Notes under the pieces: model-generated
Databases searched by the model: none
Told to the model about the DNA's origin: nothing
What the model saw: only the letters and a program-made list of their open reading frames with translations
In this document: piece by piece, positions 1-9,265 of the stretch
Layout of the letters: every line of letters begins with the position of its first letter
Numbering within the stretch: position 1 is the first letter of the stretch
Origin: Clostridiales bacterium
Lineage (GTDB): Bacteria; Bacillota; Clostridia; Christensenellales; Borkfalkiaceae
Length of the DNA: 62,830 nt
NCBI GenBank assembly: GCA_015055505.1
Contig: SVIB01000008.1
Location: 1-62,830 of the forward strand
Direction of reading: 5' to 3'
Program-made: the position numbers and the translations under genes

Positions 1-753
1 AAGTTTATTTTTTACGATTTTTGCTTTCGTTCTATTTCCAAACATTCCGTTGCTGTCTTTTAAGGTATCAGCCTTTCTTACGTCAATACGGATACTTGAA
101 TAGAATTTAAGCGCTTTACCGCCCGGTGTTACTTCGGGATTGCCAAACATAATACCAACCTTTTCTCTTAATTGGTTGATAAAGATAACGCAGGTTTTTG
201 ACTTATTCGTAATACCCGTAAGTTTTCTAAGCGCTTGCGACATAAGTCTTGCTTGAAGACCGACGTGACTATCGCCCATATCGCCCTCAATTTCAGCCTT
301 AGGAGTAAGCGCGGCAACCGAGTCAACAACGATAAGGTCAACCGCACCGCTTCTAACTAAACTGTCGGTTATATCTAACGCTTGCTCTCCCGTATCGGGC
401 TGAGAAACGTATAAGTTTTCAAGGTCAACGCCAAGTTTTGCCGCATATACCGGGTCTAATGCGTGTTCAGCGTCTATAAAAGCGGCAATACCGCCGTTTT
501 TTTGCGTTTCAGCGATTACGTGAAGGGCAACTGTCGTTTTACCTGAAGATTCAGGTCCGTATATTTCAATAATTCTTCCTCTTGGCACACCGCCGACACC
601 TAAGGCTAAGTCAAGCGTAAGACATCCCGTAGGAATAACGTCAATAGTCCTATCTGCAGCCCCTTGACCGAGTTTCATAATCGCGCCTTTTCCGTATTGT
701 TTTTCAATCTCTTTAAGTACGAGATCTAAGGCTTTTTGTTTTTCTTCAATCAT
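1..753 (-). CDS. recA: Recombinase RecA, 3' end cut off by the window
   Basis: RecA is the ATP-dependent strand-exchange protein of homologous recombination and the coprotease that triggers SOS. The reading frame is open through the left edge, so 251 N-terminal residues are present and roughly the last 100 are missing. The translation starts [20 protein letters not shown] and carries the Walker A motif GPESSGKT, the IDAEHALDP segment, the Walker B region [10 protein letters not shown] and the L2-proximal [10 protein letters not shown]. The ATG at 751-753 is preceded by GAGG eight bases upstream. It is the last visible gene of the ftsK-rimO-pgsA-cinA-recA unit, 15 bases after cinA, a common Firmicutes neighbourhood. 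I see no separate promoter or SOS box in the short gap. Identity is certain; only the C-terminus is unseen. Confidence 0.98.
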   Translation of the reverse strand, partial: MIEEKQKALDLVLKEIEKQYGKGAIMKLGQGAADRTIDVIPTGCLTLDLALGVGGVPRGRIIEIYGPESSGKTTVALHVIAETQKNGGIAAFIDAEHALDPVYAAKLGVDLENLYVSQPDTGEQALDITDSLVRSGAVDLIVVDSVAALTPKAEIEGDMGDSHVGLQARLMSQALRKLTGITNKSKTCVIFINQLREKVGIMFGNPEVTPGGKALKFYSSIRIDVRKADTLKDSNGMFGNRTKAKIVKNKL

Positions 754-768
754 TTTTATATCCTCACG

Positions 769-1791
769 TTAAATATTTTTTATTTTTTTTACGGCTAAAA
801 ACATTGCCGTTTTTGTTCCTTTTTCAGTAATTTCTTCTCTGTTTCCGTCAAATTCATAGTGATAAACGCTAACCTCTCCGCCGTAGGCTACTCCTATATA
901 ACACCTGCCGACGGGAAAGCCCGAATCGTCCGAGTTAGGTCCTGCAATTCCGGTTGTTGAAACGGCAATATCCACGTTTTTATCCTTTATAAGCCCGTAC
1001 GCCATCTCGCCTGCAACTTGACCTGATACAGGTTTATACTTTTCAATAGACTCTTCGTTTACGCCAAGTCTATTTATCTTAGCCCGTTCATTATACGACA
1101 CTATTCCCTCATAAAAGACCGAACTTGACCCCGAAACGGAAGTTATTTTCGCCGAAATATTACCGCCCGTGAAAGATTCAGCAACCCCTAAAACGCATTT
1201 TCTAAGTTTTAAAAGTTCTACGAGCAACTGCTCTAACGTCACGTCCTTTTCAGCGTATATATTGTCTTTAAAATTGAGTATCAATTCTTTTTGCGCAAAA
1301 TCGTAATCCATTTTGGTTGATTTATCGTCGTATATTATCTCGATTTTATAGTCTAAATTTTGTCCAACGACGTTAAATCTAACTCTTAAGCCGTCCTTTA
1401 TTTTATTAAGTTTTTCGGCAATTTCTTGCTCAGTAAGTCCAAAAACTTTAAATACGACTTTTCCGTACTTGACTGAATATCTTTGATTTAGCGAGGGTAT
1501 TACCTCTCTAATTAACTTTTCTTTGTAATTACCGTCTAAATAATAAACGGCTTTTTGGTCGAAATCACCGTCTAATTTGCTTTCTTGATTACAGTTTAAC
1601 ACATAAACGGTGTCATACGACTGTCTTATTTTATTAATTTCTTCACAAATTAAATTATTTTCCGTATTTGAAAAAGTAAAAATATCGTCAACTGAAAAAT
1701 TAGCGCCGTTTAAAGTATCTAAGACGGAGTTTACAGTTTTAAAATCAATTAATTCTTTTGGATTTTTGAATAAAACCAAACAACTTTTCAT
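769..1791 (-). CDS. cinA: CinA-family protein, nicotinamide-nucleotide amidase domain
   Basis: The C-terminal domain (about residues 185-340) is a clear PncC/CinA nicotinamide-mononucleotide deamidase domain, with AESFTGG at 204-210, VFYEGIVSYN, STTGIAGP at 278-285 and GFPVGRCYIG. The family recycles NMN formed by NAD-dependent DNA ligase. The N-terminal half (about 1-170) sits where the MoCF-like (COG1058) domain should be. It has a KH-like linker around 105-155 but lacks the family's usual GGLGPT-type motif, so it looks degenerate. The longest open frame begins at 1836, inside pgsA; I use the internal ATG at 1791 (MKSCLVLF) because it follows the pgsA stop by one base and fits the protein. 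Full length is 340 residues, against about 410 for a typical CinA. Confidence 0.9.
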   Translation of the reverse strand: MKSCLVLFKNPKELIDFKTVNSVLDTLNGANFSVDDIFTFSNTENNLICEEINKIRQSYDTVYVLNCNQESKLDGDFDQKAVYYLDGNYKEKLIREVIPSLNQRYSVKYGKVVFKVFGLTEQEIAEKLNKIKDGLRVRFNVVGQNLDYKIEIIYDDKSTKMDYDFAQKELILNFKDNIYAEKDVTLEQLLVELLKLRKCVLGVAESFTGGNISAKITSVSGSSSVFYEGIVSYNERAKINRLGVNEESIEKYKPVSGQVAGEMAYGLIKDKNVDIAVSTTGIAGPNSDDSGFPVGRCYIGVAYGGEVSVYHYEFDGNREEITEKGTKTAMFLAVKKIKNI

Positions 1792-1792
1792 T

Positions 1793-2389
1793 TTATTCTT
1801 TAAATACCTCTTTATTTTTGACAAGATAAGAAACACCTGAAACTACCGTTAAAAGAACGGATATCCCAAAGCAAACTAAACCGATTACGTTTACAACTTT
1901 TCCAAAGTCTTTAGCGATAGTTAAAAAGTCGCCCGAAAAAAGCAAAACGATAATGGTTACGTCGGTAAAGAAAGTCTTTATTTTTCCCAACTTATCCGCG
2001 GCAAGTACAGTGCCGTTTTTTGCGGCAAGCATTCTAAGTGACGAAACCGCCATTTCTCTTGCGATAATAATGGAAACGCCTATTCCGCCTAAAATAAAGC
2101 CTATACTGCCGTGCTGGAAGAAAAGATTAGTATATTTAGGATCGGCAAGCATAACGACAAGAGCAACTAAAACCAAAACTTTATCGGCAATAGGGTCGAG
2201 AAATTTTCCAAGGTCTGTTACGAGATTGTATTTTCTCGCTATGTATCCGTCTAAAAAGTCGGTAAACGCCGCTACGGCGAAAATACCGAGCGAAACGAGA
2301 TAATGTCCAGTAAAGTCTAAATAAAAAAATAAGACGAAAACTGGGATTAATATAAGTCTGCCTAAGGTAAGTTTATTCGGTAAATTCAT
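1793..2389 (-). CDS. pgsA: CDP-diacylglycerol-glycerol-3-phosphate 3-phosphatidyltransferase
   Basis: This membrane enzyme makes phosphatidylglycerol phosphate from CDP-diacylglycerol and glycerol 3-phosphate, the first committed step to phosphatidylglycerol and cardiolipin. The 198-residue protein has the CDP-alcohol phosphotransferase signature, DG-x2-AR-x8-G-x3-D-x3-D, visible as DGYIARKYNLVTDLGKFLDP and continuing IADK. Several hydrophobic segments surround it, and the protein starts MNLPNKLTLGRL, typical of PgsA. Its start overlaps the 3' end of rimO by 17 bases and its stop is one base before cinA, so translation is probably coupled. The length is normal for the family. Confidence 0.96.
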   Translation of the reverse strand: MNLPNKLTLGRLILIPVFVLFFYLDFTGHYLVSLGIFAVAAFTDFLDGYIARKYNLVTDLGKFLDPIADKVLVLVALVVMLADPKYTNLFFQHGSIGFILGGIGVSIIIAREMAVSSLRMLAAKNGTVLAADKLGKIKTFFTDVTIIVLLFSGDFLTIAKDFGKVVNVIGLVCFGISVLLTVVSGVSYLVKNKEVFKE

Positions 2390-3707
2390 CTACAACTCCT
2401 CCATATAAATCGTACGCATCAGTTTTTTCAATCTTTACGGTGTAACGCTCCCCTTGGTTGATTTCTCCGTTTGAAGTAAAGTAAACTTTTCCGTCTATTT
2501 CGGGGGCGGAAAAATAGGCTCTGCCAACAAACGCTTGTCTATCGTAATCAATCCCGTCGGCTAACACCTCTATTTCTTTGCCAACGTAATTTTCAAGCAA
2601 CTTTTTAGAAATTCGCTTTTGCGTTGAATATAATTTTTTAACTCTTTTTTGTTTAATTTTCTCATCAATTTGATTCGGGAAAGCATAAGACGGCGTTCCT
2701 TCCTCTCTTGAATAGGCAAAAAAACCTGCGTTTGTAAGTTTAGCCTTTTTAATAAAATCAACTAAATTTTCAAACTGCTCTTCACTCTCCGCGGGGAAAC
2801 CTGCAATAAAGGTAGACCTAATTGCAATACTTGGAATTTCCCTTTTCAATTTCGCAACGAGATTTAAATAATCTTTACCCGTACCCTTTCTATTCATTCT
2901 CTTTAATACTGTATCGTCAGCATGCTGGAATGGAATATCGAGATATTTTATTACTTTGCCGTTATTTTTTATCTCGTCGATAAGTTCGTCCGTAAGCATA
3001 TCGGGATAACAGTATAAAAGCCTTATTTTTTCAACGTTTTCAAGCGACGATAAACTTCTTATAAGTTCAACGATTTTAGGCTCGCCGTATAAATCGACGC
3101 CGTATTTAGTTAAATCTTGCGCAACTAAAATAAGTTCAGCCAAATCGCCTAAATTTTCAGCCTCTTTCATAAGGTCTTCTATACTTTCAGAGCGAATTCT
3201 ACCTCTTATTTTAGGAATTAAGCAATAAGTACAAAAATTATTGCATCCGTCGGCAACTTTTAAATAAGCGTAATGAAGAGGTGTTGTAACGACTCTTTCA
3301 TTAGTCTTAAAGGAATTTGATTTACCTACGAAATTAACTCTGTTTCCTTTGTAAATCTCCTCGATTGCATCGGGGAGCAAATTATAATCGGCAATACCTA
3401 AAAACGCGTCAACTTCAACGAGTTCGTCAAATATATCGGCGATAAACTGTTGCGGAAGACAGCCTGTAACTATAAGTTTTTCAAGTTTTCCGCTTTCTCT
3501 GTATTCGTTACATTCAAATATAGTTTCTATTGCCTCTTGTCTTGAACTTTCTAAAAACGCGCAAGTATTAACAATTATTATTTGCGCCTCTAAAATGTCG
3601 GCCGTTATCTTTGACGAGCCTAAAGTTGCAAGCATTTTTTCGGTATCAACGCGGTTTTTATCGCAACCGAGCGATATCACGCCTATCGTCTTTTGTTCAA
3701 ATATCAT
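2373..3707 (-). CDS. rimO: Ribosomal protein S12 methylthiotransferase
   Basis: RimO is a radical-SAM enzyme with two iron-sulfur clusters. It methylthiolates a conserved aspartate of ribosomal protein S12. The 444-residue protein shows the N-terminal UPF0004 domain (GVISLGCDKNRVDTEKML, then NTCAFLESSRQEAIETI and VTGCLPQQF), the radical-SAM motif CNNFCTYCLIPKIRGR-S in the middle and a C-terminal TRAM-like domain (VLADGIDYDRQAFVGRAYF). RimO is favoured over MiaB because of the SLGC-KN-VD start and the CLIP motif. It overlaps ftsK by four bases (ATGA) and pgsA by 17. It forms part of the ftsK-to-recA unit. Confidence 0.96.
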   Translation of the reverse strand: MIFEQKTIGVISLGCDKNRVDTEKMLATLGSSKITADILEAQIIIVNTCAFLESSRQEAIETIFECNEYRESGKLEKLIVTGCLPQQFIADIFDELVEVDAFLGIADYNLLPDAIEEIYKGNRVNFVGKSNSFKTNERVVTTPLHYAYLKVADGCNNFCTYCLIPKIRGRIRSESIEDLMKEAENLGDLAELILVAQDLTKYGVDLYGEPKIVELIRSLSSLENVEKIRLLYCYPDMLTDELIDEIKNNGKVIKYLDIPFQHADDTVLKRMNRKGTGKDYLNLVAKLKREIPSIAIRSTFIAGFPAESEEQFENLVDFIKKAKLTNAGFFAYSREEGTPSYAFPNQIDEKIKQKRVKKLYSTQKRISKKLLENYVGKEIEVLADGIDYDRQAFVGRAYFSAPEIDGKVYFTSNGEINQGERYTVKIEKTDAYDLYGGVVDEFTE

Positions 3708-6565
3708 AAATTCCCGAATTTTTCCTCAAACTCTTCTTTTGTAAGCGTAACTTGTTTTTGTTTTCCCGTTTGACTTTCTACTACGTAGCCTTCGGCTATC
3801 ATCCAATCGAAAATTTTTGCCGCCTTAGGGAATCCAAATGAAAGTTTACGCTGAAGCAGTGAAATGGATATATTTTTAACCTCTACTGCAAATCTTAACG
3901 CCTCGATATACTCAGGACCAATGCCTCCTCCCGACGAACCGCCCAAGTCTTTACCCGTTACGTTTTCAATTTGCGGATTACATTCGTTTGATATAGATTT
4001 AAGCGCAGCGTCGTTAAAGTAACACTCGTTATTGGTCTTAATGTAATCGACTACCCTTTTAATCTCTTTCATATCAATGTACGCGCCTTGCGCTCTTTCG
4101 CAATTAGTCATTGAACTCGTTCTATACAAAAGGTCGCCTGCGCCTAAAAGTTTTTCCGCACCGGCCTCGCTTAAAATAGTAACCGAGTCGACGGCATTTG
4201 ACATTTTAAATGCAATTCTTGAAGTAAAGTTAGTCTTAATCGAGCCTTCCATAATGTTTACGGACGGTCTTTGAGTTGCTAAAATCAAATACATTCCGGC
4301 AGCCCTTGCCTTTTGAGCAATTCTTGCAATCTTTTCTTCAATGCTCTTTTTCTCAACACTCATAAGGTCGGCAAACTCGTCTATTATAAAGACTATACGG
4401 TACATCTTATGCTGACGGCGAGGGTCTATTTGAGCGTTGTATTCATCAATATTGTGAACTACCGCCTCTCTAAGTTTGGTATATCTTGCCTCCATCTCTT
4501 TAACCGCCCAGTTAAGCATAGCAACCGCCTTTTTAGCGTCGCATATAATTTCGTTAAAGAGCATGTGAGGAATACCGTCAAACACCGTAAATTCAACTTG
4601 CTTGGGGTCTACTATAACAAATCTAAGTTCGCTTGGGCTGTATTTAATCATAAGACTGATTAAAAGAGAGTTTAAGCCTACGCTCTTACCCGTACCCGTT
4701 GAGCCCGCAATTAAAAGGTGAGGCATCTTACAAATATCCGCAACGACCGTTTCGCCTATAAGATTTTTACCTATCGCAAAAGTTAAAGAGTTTTGTTTTG
4801 CATTGACGAAATTATCGCTTTCAACAACCTCGCGAAGTCCTACCATAGATTTAGTTTCATTTGGTATTTCTACGCCGATATAAGGCGTTCCCGGAATGGG
4901 CGCAAATCTAATATCGCTCTTAGTTTCAAGACGGAGTTTTAAGTCGTCCGTATATTTCATTACCGTTTTTATTGAAACGTTATCGGGAATTGCCAAATCA
5001 AATCTCGTTACCGTAGGTCCGTGAACGATATTAACAACCCTTACGTTTATACCGCCGAGGACTTTTAAGGTGTTCATAATCTTTTCAGATTTATCCTTTT
5101 TGAAATATTCCACCTTTCCGTAATCTTCGTTACTTTCGTATTTTTCTAAAAGGTCTAACGGCGGAGCGTTATATTTTACGTTAAACGGCATTAAATCAAT
5201 GGGATTTTCTTCACCGTCATTTTGAGTAGTTTTAGACTTATCTTCCTTTTGCTCAAACTTAGGATATTCCACCTTTTTAGGCTCGTACGCCCTTACCCCT
5301 TCCATTTTTCTTGGGGTTGTACGCTCGTATTTCTCAACGACCGGCTCTTCAACGGCGTCGTAAATACTTGAATCGTCGAAATCGTACTCGCTTGAACTTG
5401 TGAAATCAAGCGGTTTTTCATCCATTTGACTAATATCGACCAACTTATCGTCGGAAGCGTTATGCACTTGCTCGGCAATTATATCGTTGAAAACCTTTTC
5501 GTTTACGGTTTTATCGTTATAAATTGGTTTACTGTCGTTTAAAACTGCCTTTTTATAGTTTTCGGGAATATATATATCCTCGTCGGGCATAGGCTCTAAA
5601 TCCGTATCGTATTTAGCGTAAAGTTCGGCGTCACCGCTTTCGTTTTTAATAGGAACTCCGCTTTTTGTCCCTATATTTTCAGGGGTGAACTTAACGGGGT
5701 TTTTTACGTACTCTATTTTCTCGTTTAACTGTTTGTTATACTCTTCGCTATACACGTAAGAATCTTTCTTTTCTTCAAATACGACTTTGGGCGAATTTTT
5801 GTGCGCCTCGTACGCCGAATAATCGCTTGCCGATTTCATTTCAAAAGTGTCGTTGCCAACGACGAGTTTTCTATTTTCGTTTCTATTGCCGTAGTTTACA
5901 CCCATATACGGTCTATTGTCTTGATATACGGGTTGGCGGTATTCAACCGCTCCGCCGTATTCTCCGCGCTGAGGAATAGGCTGACCGTCGTTTTCACTTT
6001 CAGTTTTCTTTCTTTCGCCTGATTTTTCAGCAACACCGAAAATTTTATCTTTTAAAATAATTACAAGACATAAAACTGCCACCGCGCCAAAAAATACGAA
6101 TGCGCCCACAGTCGATAAAAGAGAAGTAAGCCCGCCGATAACCATAGCGAATACTGCTCCGCCGAAAGTTGAGCCAGATAAACCGACTTGCGCGGAATTA
6201 TAAGCCGACGTCACGTAAGCAGTCCAATTTCCGTCATACGGAAAGAGTATTAAATGAGCAACGCAAAACGCCATACAAAGTAAAATTATAAGCGCAGTTG
6301 CAACCGTTTTTGCTCTACCGTTGCTTACTCTTTTTCCAATAATTAGCATAACGCCCGAAAAAAGCACGAACAAAAACAACGGGAAAGAAAAAAGCCCGAA
6401 AACGCCCAAAGTAAATTTAAGAACGTATCCGCCGAAAGGATAAAAAACGCTATCCCCCGTAATCAAACAAAAGATAACGAAAGCGGAGAATAAGGTAACT
6501 ACCATTCCCCACAATTCTTTATTTACAAATTCAGTTTTTTCGTTTTCGGTCTTTCGTTTTGCCAT
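3704..6565 (-). CDS. ftsK: DNA translocase FtsK/SpoIIIE
   Basis: This is a hexameric, membrane-anchored dsDNA pump that moves chromosome DNA through closing septa, in division and, in spore formers, into the forespore. The 953-residue protein has a hydrophobic N-terminal domain of about four membrane spans (residues about 20-170), then a charged, poorly conserved linker to about residue 480. The RecA-like motor follows, with Walker A GSTGTGKS, Walker B FIIDEFADLM, and LILATQRPSVNIMEGSIKTN. The C-terminal gamma winged-helix DNA reader is visible as ISISLLQRKLSFGFPKAAK and FDWMIAEGYV. The ATG follows GGAG with seven bases spacing and a strong promoter lies just upstream. Whether it is the vegetative FtsK or the sporulation SpoIIIE cannot be decided from one copy. 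Confidence 0.96.
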   Translation of the reverse strand: MAKRKTENEKTEFVNKELWGMVVTLFSAFVIFCLITGDSVFYPFGGYVLKFTLGVFGLFSFPLFLFVLFSGVMLIIGKRVSNGRAKTVATALIILLCMAFCVAHLILFPYDGNWTAYVTSAYNSAQVGLSGSTFGGAVFAMVIGGLTSLLSTVGAFVFFGAVAVLCLVIILKDKIFGVAEKSGERKKTESENDGQPIPQRGEYGGAVEYRQPVYQDNRPYMGVNYGNRNENRKLVVGNDTFEMKSASDYSAYEAHKNSPKVVFEEKKDSYVYSEEYNKQLNEKIEYVKNPVKFTPENIGTKSGVPIKNESGDAELYAKYDTDLEPMPDEDIYIPENYKKAVLNDSKPIYNDKTVNEKVFNDIIAEQVHNASDDKLVDISQMDEKPLDFTSSSEYDFDDSSIYDAVEEPVVEKYERTTPRKMEGVRAYEPKKVEYPKFEQKEDKSKTTQNDGEENPIDLMPFNVKYNAPPLDLLEKYESNEDYGKVEYFKKDKSEKIMNTLKVLGGINVRVVNIVHGPTVTRFDLAIPDNVSIKTVMKYTDDLKLRLETKSDIRFAPIPGTPYIGVEIPNETKSMVGLREVVESDNFVNAKQNSLTFAIGKNLIGETVVADICKMPHLLIAGSTGTGKSVGLNSLLISLMIKYSPSELRFVIVDPKQVEFTVFDGIPHMLFNEIICDAKKAVAMLNWAVKEMEARYTKLREAVVHNIDEYNAQIDPRRQHKMYRIVFIIDEFADLMSVEKKSIEEKIARIAQKARAAGMYLILATQRPSVNIMEGSIKTNFTSRIAFKMSNAVDSVTILSEAGAEKLLGAGDLLYRTSSMTNCERAQGAYIDMKEIKRVVDYIKTNNECYFNDAALKSISNECNPQIENVTGKDLGGSSGGGIGPEYIEALRFAVEVKNISISLLQRKLSFGFPKAAKIFDWMIAEGYVVESQTGKQKQVTLTKEEFEEKFGNL

Positions 6566-6595
6566 TATACTACTCCATTATACTTAGATATTTTA

Positions 6596-6624
6596 ATTAT
6601 AACATAAGAGCCCTTTTTTTTCAA
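6596..6624 (-). promoter_or_regulatory. Sigma-A-type promoter for ftsK-rimO-pgsA-cinA-recA
   Basis: On the minus strand TTGAAA (6619-6624) is separated by exactly 17 bases from TATAAT (6596-6601), about 31 bases before the ftsK start codon. No other gene lies between it and ftsK. Activity is inferred from match and spacing only. Confidence 0.75.
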
Positions 6625-6639
6625 CTCATAAACGCTCTT

Positions 6640-6660
6640 TTGATAAATATATTTTATCAA
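6640..6660. repeat. 8-bp perfect inverted repeat upstream of the ftsK promoter
   Basis: TTGATAAA and TTTATCAA flank a five-base ATATA centre. The palindrome lies 15 bases upstream of the -35 box of the ftsK promoter, where a regulator could bind. It does not match an operator I can name: the half-site spacing is wrong for FNR/CRP-type sites and the sequence is not a LexA or FapR box. In a region this AT-rich a chance palindrome is possible. Confidence 0.35.
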
Positions 6661-6741
6661 AAAGACAAAATTTTTAAACTGAGGTAATATCGTTGCGATA
6701 TTTAAATTGGCTAAGTTACGTTTTTTGCTCAACATTTAAGC

Positions 6742-6772
6742 AAAAAAAAACGCTCGCCGTTTTAGGCGAGCG
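6742..6772 (-). terminator. Intrinsic terminator of acpP
   Basis: A perfect 8-bp GC-rich stem (CGCTCGCC/GGCGAGCG, 6751-6772) has a six-base loop and is followed on the minus strand by nine consecutive T (6750-6742). It starts 20 bases after the acpP stop codon and separates acpP from the ftsK unit. Confidence 0.9.
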
Positions 6773-6792
6773 AAAAATAATTTTGATTGCTA

Positions 6793-7017
6793 TTATTTTG
6801 AAATAAGATTAACGATATCTCCAACGGTTTTAAGGTTTGAGGCGTCATCTTCCGAAACTACTATACCGAAGTTATCTTCCATATCCATAAGAAGTTGAAC
6901 GACGTCCAACGAATCCGCGCCAAGGTCCTTAATAATATCACTTTCAAGAGTGATAGATCCTACGTCAACGCCAAGATGCGCTGACAAAAGTTCTGCAACT
7001 TTAGTAAATGTATCCAT
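6793..7017 (-). CDS. acpP: Acyl carrier protein
   Basis: AcpP carries growing fatty-acyl chains on a 4'-phosphopantetheine arm in type II fatty-acid synthesis. The 74-residue acidic protein has the canonical attachment site LGADSLD, with the modified serine at position 36, and ends in the usual helix III-IV pattern (DNFGIVVSEDDASNLKTVGD). It starts at an ATG preceded by AAGGAG. It stands alone, without fab or plsX neighbours, between its own promoter at 7069-7097 and its own terminator at 6742-6772, so it is probably transcribed as a short abundant monocistronic mRNA. Confidence 0.97.
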   Translation of the reverse strand: MDTFTKVAELLSAHLGVDVGSITLESDIIKDLGADSLDVVQLLMDMEDNFGIVVSEDDASNLKTVGDIVNLISK

Positions 7018-7068
7018 AACATTCTCCTTTAATCGGTTTTAACGAGCGATTTGTTCGCTACTTATTAT

Positions 7069-7097
7069 ATTTTAGCAAAAATTTTTGGTTTTGTCAA
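7069..7097 (-). promoter_or_regulatory. Promoter of acpP, overlapping the tex stop codon
   Basis: On the minus strand TTGACA (7092-7097) and TAAAAT (7069-7074) are 17 bases apart. The -35 hexamer includes part of the tex stop codon (7094-7096), so the promoter is embedded in the end of the upstream gene. The match to the sigma-A consensus is close. Confidence 0.8.
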
Positions 7098-9262
7098 TGG
7101 TTTTTAGGATTTTTACGCATCGTAAGGGCAATCCTATTCTTTTTAACGTCAACCGACAAGACTTTTACCTTAACTACTTGACCTACTTTAAGGACGTCCG
7201 AAGGGTGTTTAACGTAGTTATCGGAAATTTCCGAAATATGAACTAAACCGTCTTGATGTACGCCGATATCTATAAACGCGCCAAAGTCGATAACGTTTCT
7301 AACCTTACCCGTAATTTCCATACCTGCAACTAAATCGTTTATATCCATAATATCCGAGCGAAGTTCTACCGTTTGTTCAACTTCTCTAACGTCTCTGCCC
7401 GGTTTTAAAAGTTCAACGACTATGTCGTTCATAGTAGGAACGCCAAGACCGCACTCTTCAGCCGCTTTAACTTCTCCGTATTTTTTAATTTGCGCGGGAA
7501 GTTCGGCAAGTTTTCTCTCTTCAACGTCTTTATCGGTATAACCGAATAATTTTAAAAGTTTTTCGGTTGCCGTATAAGATTCGGGGTGAACGGCTGTATT
7601 GTCTAAAATATTTTTTCCGTCTCTAATACGAAGGAAACCTGCGCACTGTTCAAACGCTTTTGCGCCGAGTTTTGGAACTTTCAAAAGTTCTTTTCTCGTC
7701 TTAAATTTACCATTTTCTTCTCTGTATACGATAATATTGTTTGCAATACCGCTATTTAAACCTGCCACCTTAGAAAGAAGTGACGGGCTTGCCGTATTAA
7801 GGTCAACGCCAACGCTGTTTACACAATCTTCTAATACGCCGTTTAAAACCTCGTCAAGTCTTGCAGGGGGCATATCGTGTTGATACTGACCTACGCCTAT
7901 TGCCTTAGGATCAATTTTGATAAGTTCGGCAAGTGGGTCTTGCAATCTTCTTGCAATAGAAATTGCAGAACGCAAAGTTAAATCGTACTGAGGGAACTCT
8001 TTCGCAGCAAGCGGAGAGCCCGAGTACACCGACGCGCCCGCCTCGTTTACAACCTCGTATCTAACCTTTCCCTGATAGGGTTTAAGCATATCCGCAACGA
8101 AAATTTCCGACTCTTTTGACGCAGTGCCGTTTCCTATTGAAATAACGTCGATTTTGTGCTTTTCAATAAGTCCTAAAAGAACCTTTTTAGCCTCTTCTGT
8201 TTTATTTTGAGGAGGAGTAGGATAAACTACCGTCGTATCTAAAACTTTACCCGTTCCGTCAACGACTGCAATTTTACAACCAGTTCTATAAGCAGGGTCA
8301 AAGCCCATCGTAACTTTATCTTTAACGGGGGGTTGCATTAAAAGAGGTCTCAAATTTACGTCAAACATCTTAATAGCCTGCTCTTGCGCTCCCTCGGTAA
8401 GTACGTTTCTAATTTCTCTCTCTATCGAAGGATGAATAAGCCTTTTGTAAGCATCAGCAACGGCAAATTTAACGCAAGGAGTCGTAATACTTCCCTCTTT
8501 TACAAAACCGATTTCACAAACTCTTACTGCAAATTCTTCGTCGATAGCAACCTTGACTTTAAGATAGCCTTCGTCCTCGCCTCTATTAAGAGCAAGAATT
8601 CTGTGCGATTTAATTTCAGCAACGGGCTCGGCGTAGTCTTTATACATTTCGTAGGTTTTTGCGCCTTCCTCTTCTTCCTTTTGAAGTTTTGAGGAAATTT
8701 CACCGTTTTTAAGATATATTCTACGGAGTTTCTTACGAAGTTCAGCGTCATCCGAAATACGCTCGGCAATGATATCTTGTGCGCCTGCAATTGCATCTTT
8801 TTCGTTTTTAACACCCAATTCTTCGTTTATAAAGGGCTTTGCCAAATCTTCAAGATTACCCTCTTTTACGTCTTGAGCAAACAATACGTCGGCAAGCGGT
8901 TCAAGCCCTTTAGCCATAGCAATAGTTGCTCTCGTCTTTTTCTTAGGTTTATAAGGTCTGTAAATATCTTCAACTTCGGTAATTGTAACCGCTTCGGCAA
9001 GGGCTTTCTCTATTTCTTCAGTCATCTTTCCTTGCTCGGTTATAGACGCGCTTACTTCGGCTTTTCTCTTTTCGATATTTCTAAGGTAAGTAAGTCTATC
9101 CGCAAAATCACGGAGTACTTGGTCGTCGATATGACCTGTAAGTTCTTTTCTGTAACGGGCAATAAACGGAATAGTATTGCCTTCGTCTAACAGTTCCACG
9201 ATATTTTGTACGTGGTCTTCTCTTAAGTTAAATTCTTGGGTAATCTGTTTTAAAACGTCCAT
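7094..9262 (-). CDS. tex: Tex family RNA-binding / transcription accessory protein
   Basis: Tex is a nucleic-acid-binding protein related to eukaryotic Spt6, thought to help RNA polymerase or RNA turnover. The 722-residue length is normal. In order the protein shows the N-terminal helical region (ITQEFNLREDHVQNIVELLDEGNTIPFIARYRKE), the YqgF/RNase H-like domain (TMGFDPAYRTGCKIAVVDG), a helix-hairpin-helix pair (VGVDLNTASPSLLSKVAGL, LLKVPKLGAKAFEQCAGFLRI) and a C-terminal S1 domain (GMEITGKVRNVIDFGAFIDI). It is the last gene of the glycogen/repair unit, starting three bases after the AlkD-like gene. The acpP promoter begins inside its stop codon. Confidence 0.96.
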   Translation of the reverse strand: MDVLKQITQEFNLREDHVQNIVELLDEGNTIPFIARYRKELTGHIDDQVLRDFADRLTYLRNIEKRKAEVSASITEQGKMTEEIEKALAEAVTITEVEDIYRPYKPKKKTRATIAMAKGLEPLADVLFAQDVKEGNLEDLAKPFINEELGVKNEKDAIAGAQDIIAERISDDAELRKKLRRIYLKNGEISSKLQKEEEEGAKTYEMYKDYAEPVAEIKSHRILALNRGEDEGYLKVKVAIDEEFAVRVCEIGFVKEGSITTPCVKFAVADAYKRLIHPSIEREIRNVLTEGAQEQAIKMFDVNLRPLLMQPPVKDKVTMGFDPAYRTGCKIAVVDGTGKVLDTTVVYPTPPQNKTEEAKKVLLGLIEKHKIDVISIGNGTASKESEIFVADMLKPYQGKVRYEVVNEAGASVYSGSPLAAKEFPQYDLTLRSAISIARRLQDPLAELIKIDPKAIGVGQYQHDMPPARLDEVLNGVLEDCVNSVGVDLNTASPSLLSKVAGLNSGIANNIIVYREENGKFKTRKELLKVPKLGAKAFEQCAGFLRIRDGKNILDNTAVHPESYTATEKLLKLFGYTDKDVEERKLAELPAQIKKYGEVKAAEECGLGVPTMNDIVVELLKPGRDVREVEQTVELRSDIMDINDLVAGMEITGKVRNVIDFGAFIDIGVHQDGLVHISEISDNYVKHPSDVLKVGQVVKVKVLSVDVKKNRIALTMRKNPKNH

Positions 9263-9265
9263 TTT

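Noticed and set aside
6640..6660. FNR/CRP-type operator (TTGAT...ATCAA)
   Set aside because: The two half-sites are 11 bases apart instead of 4, so it does not fit FNR or CRP sites; kept only as an unassigned palindrome.
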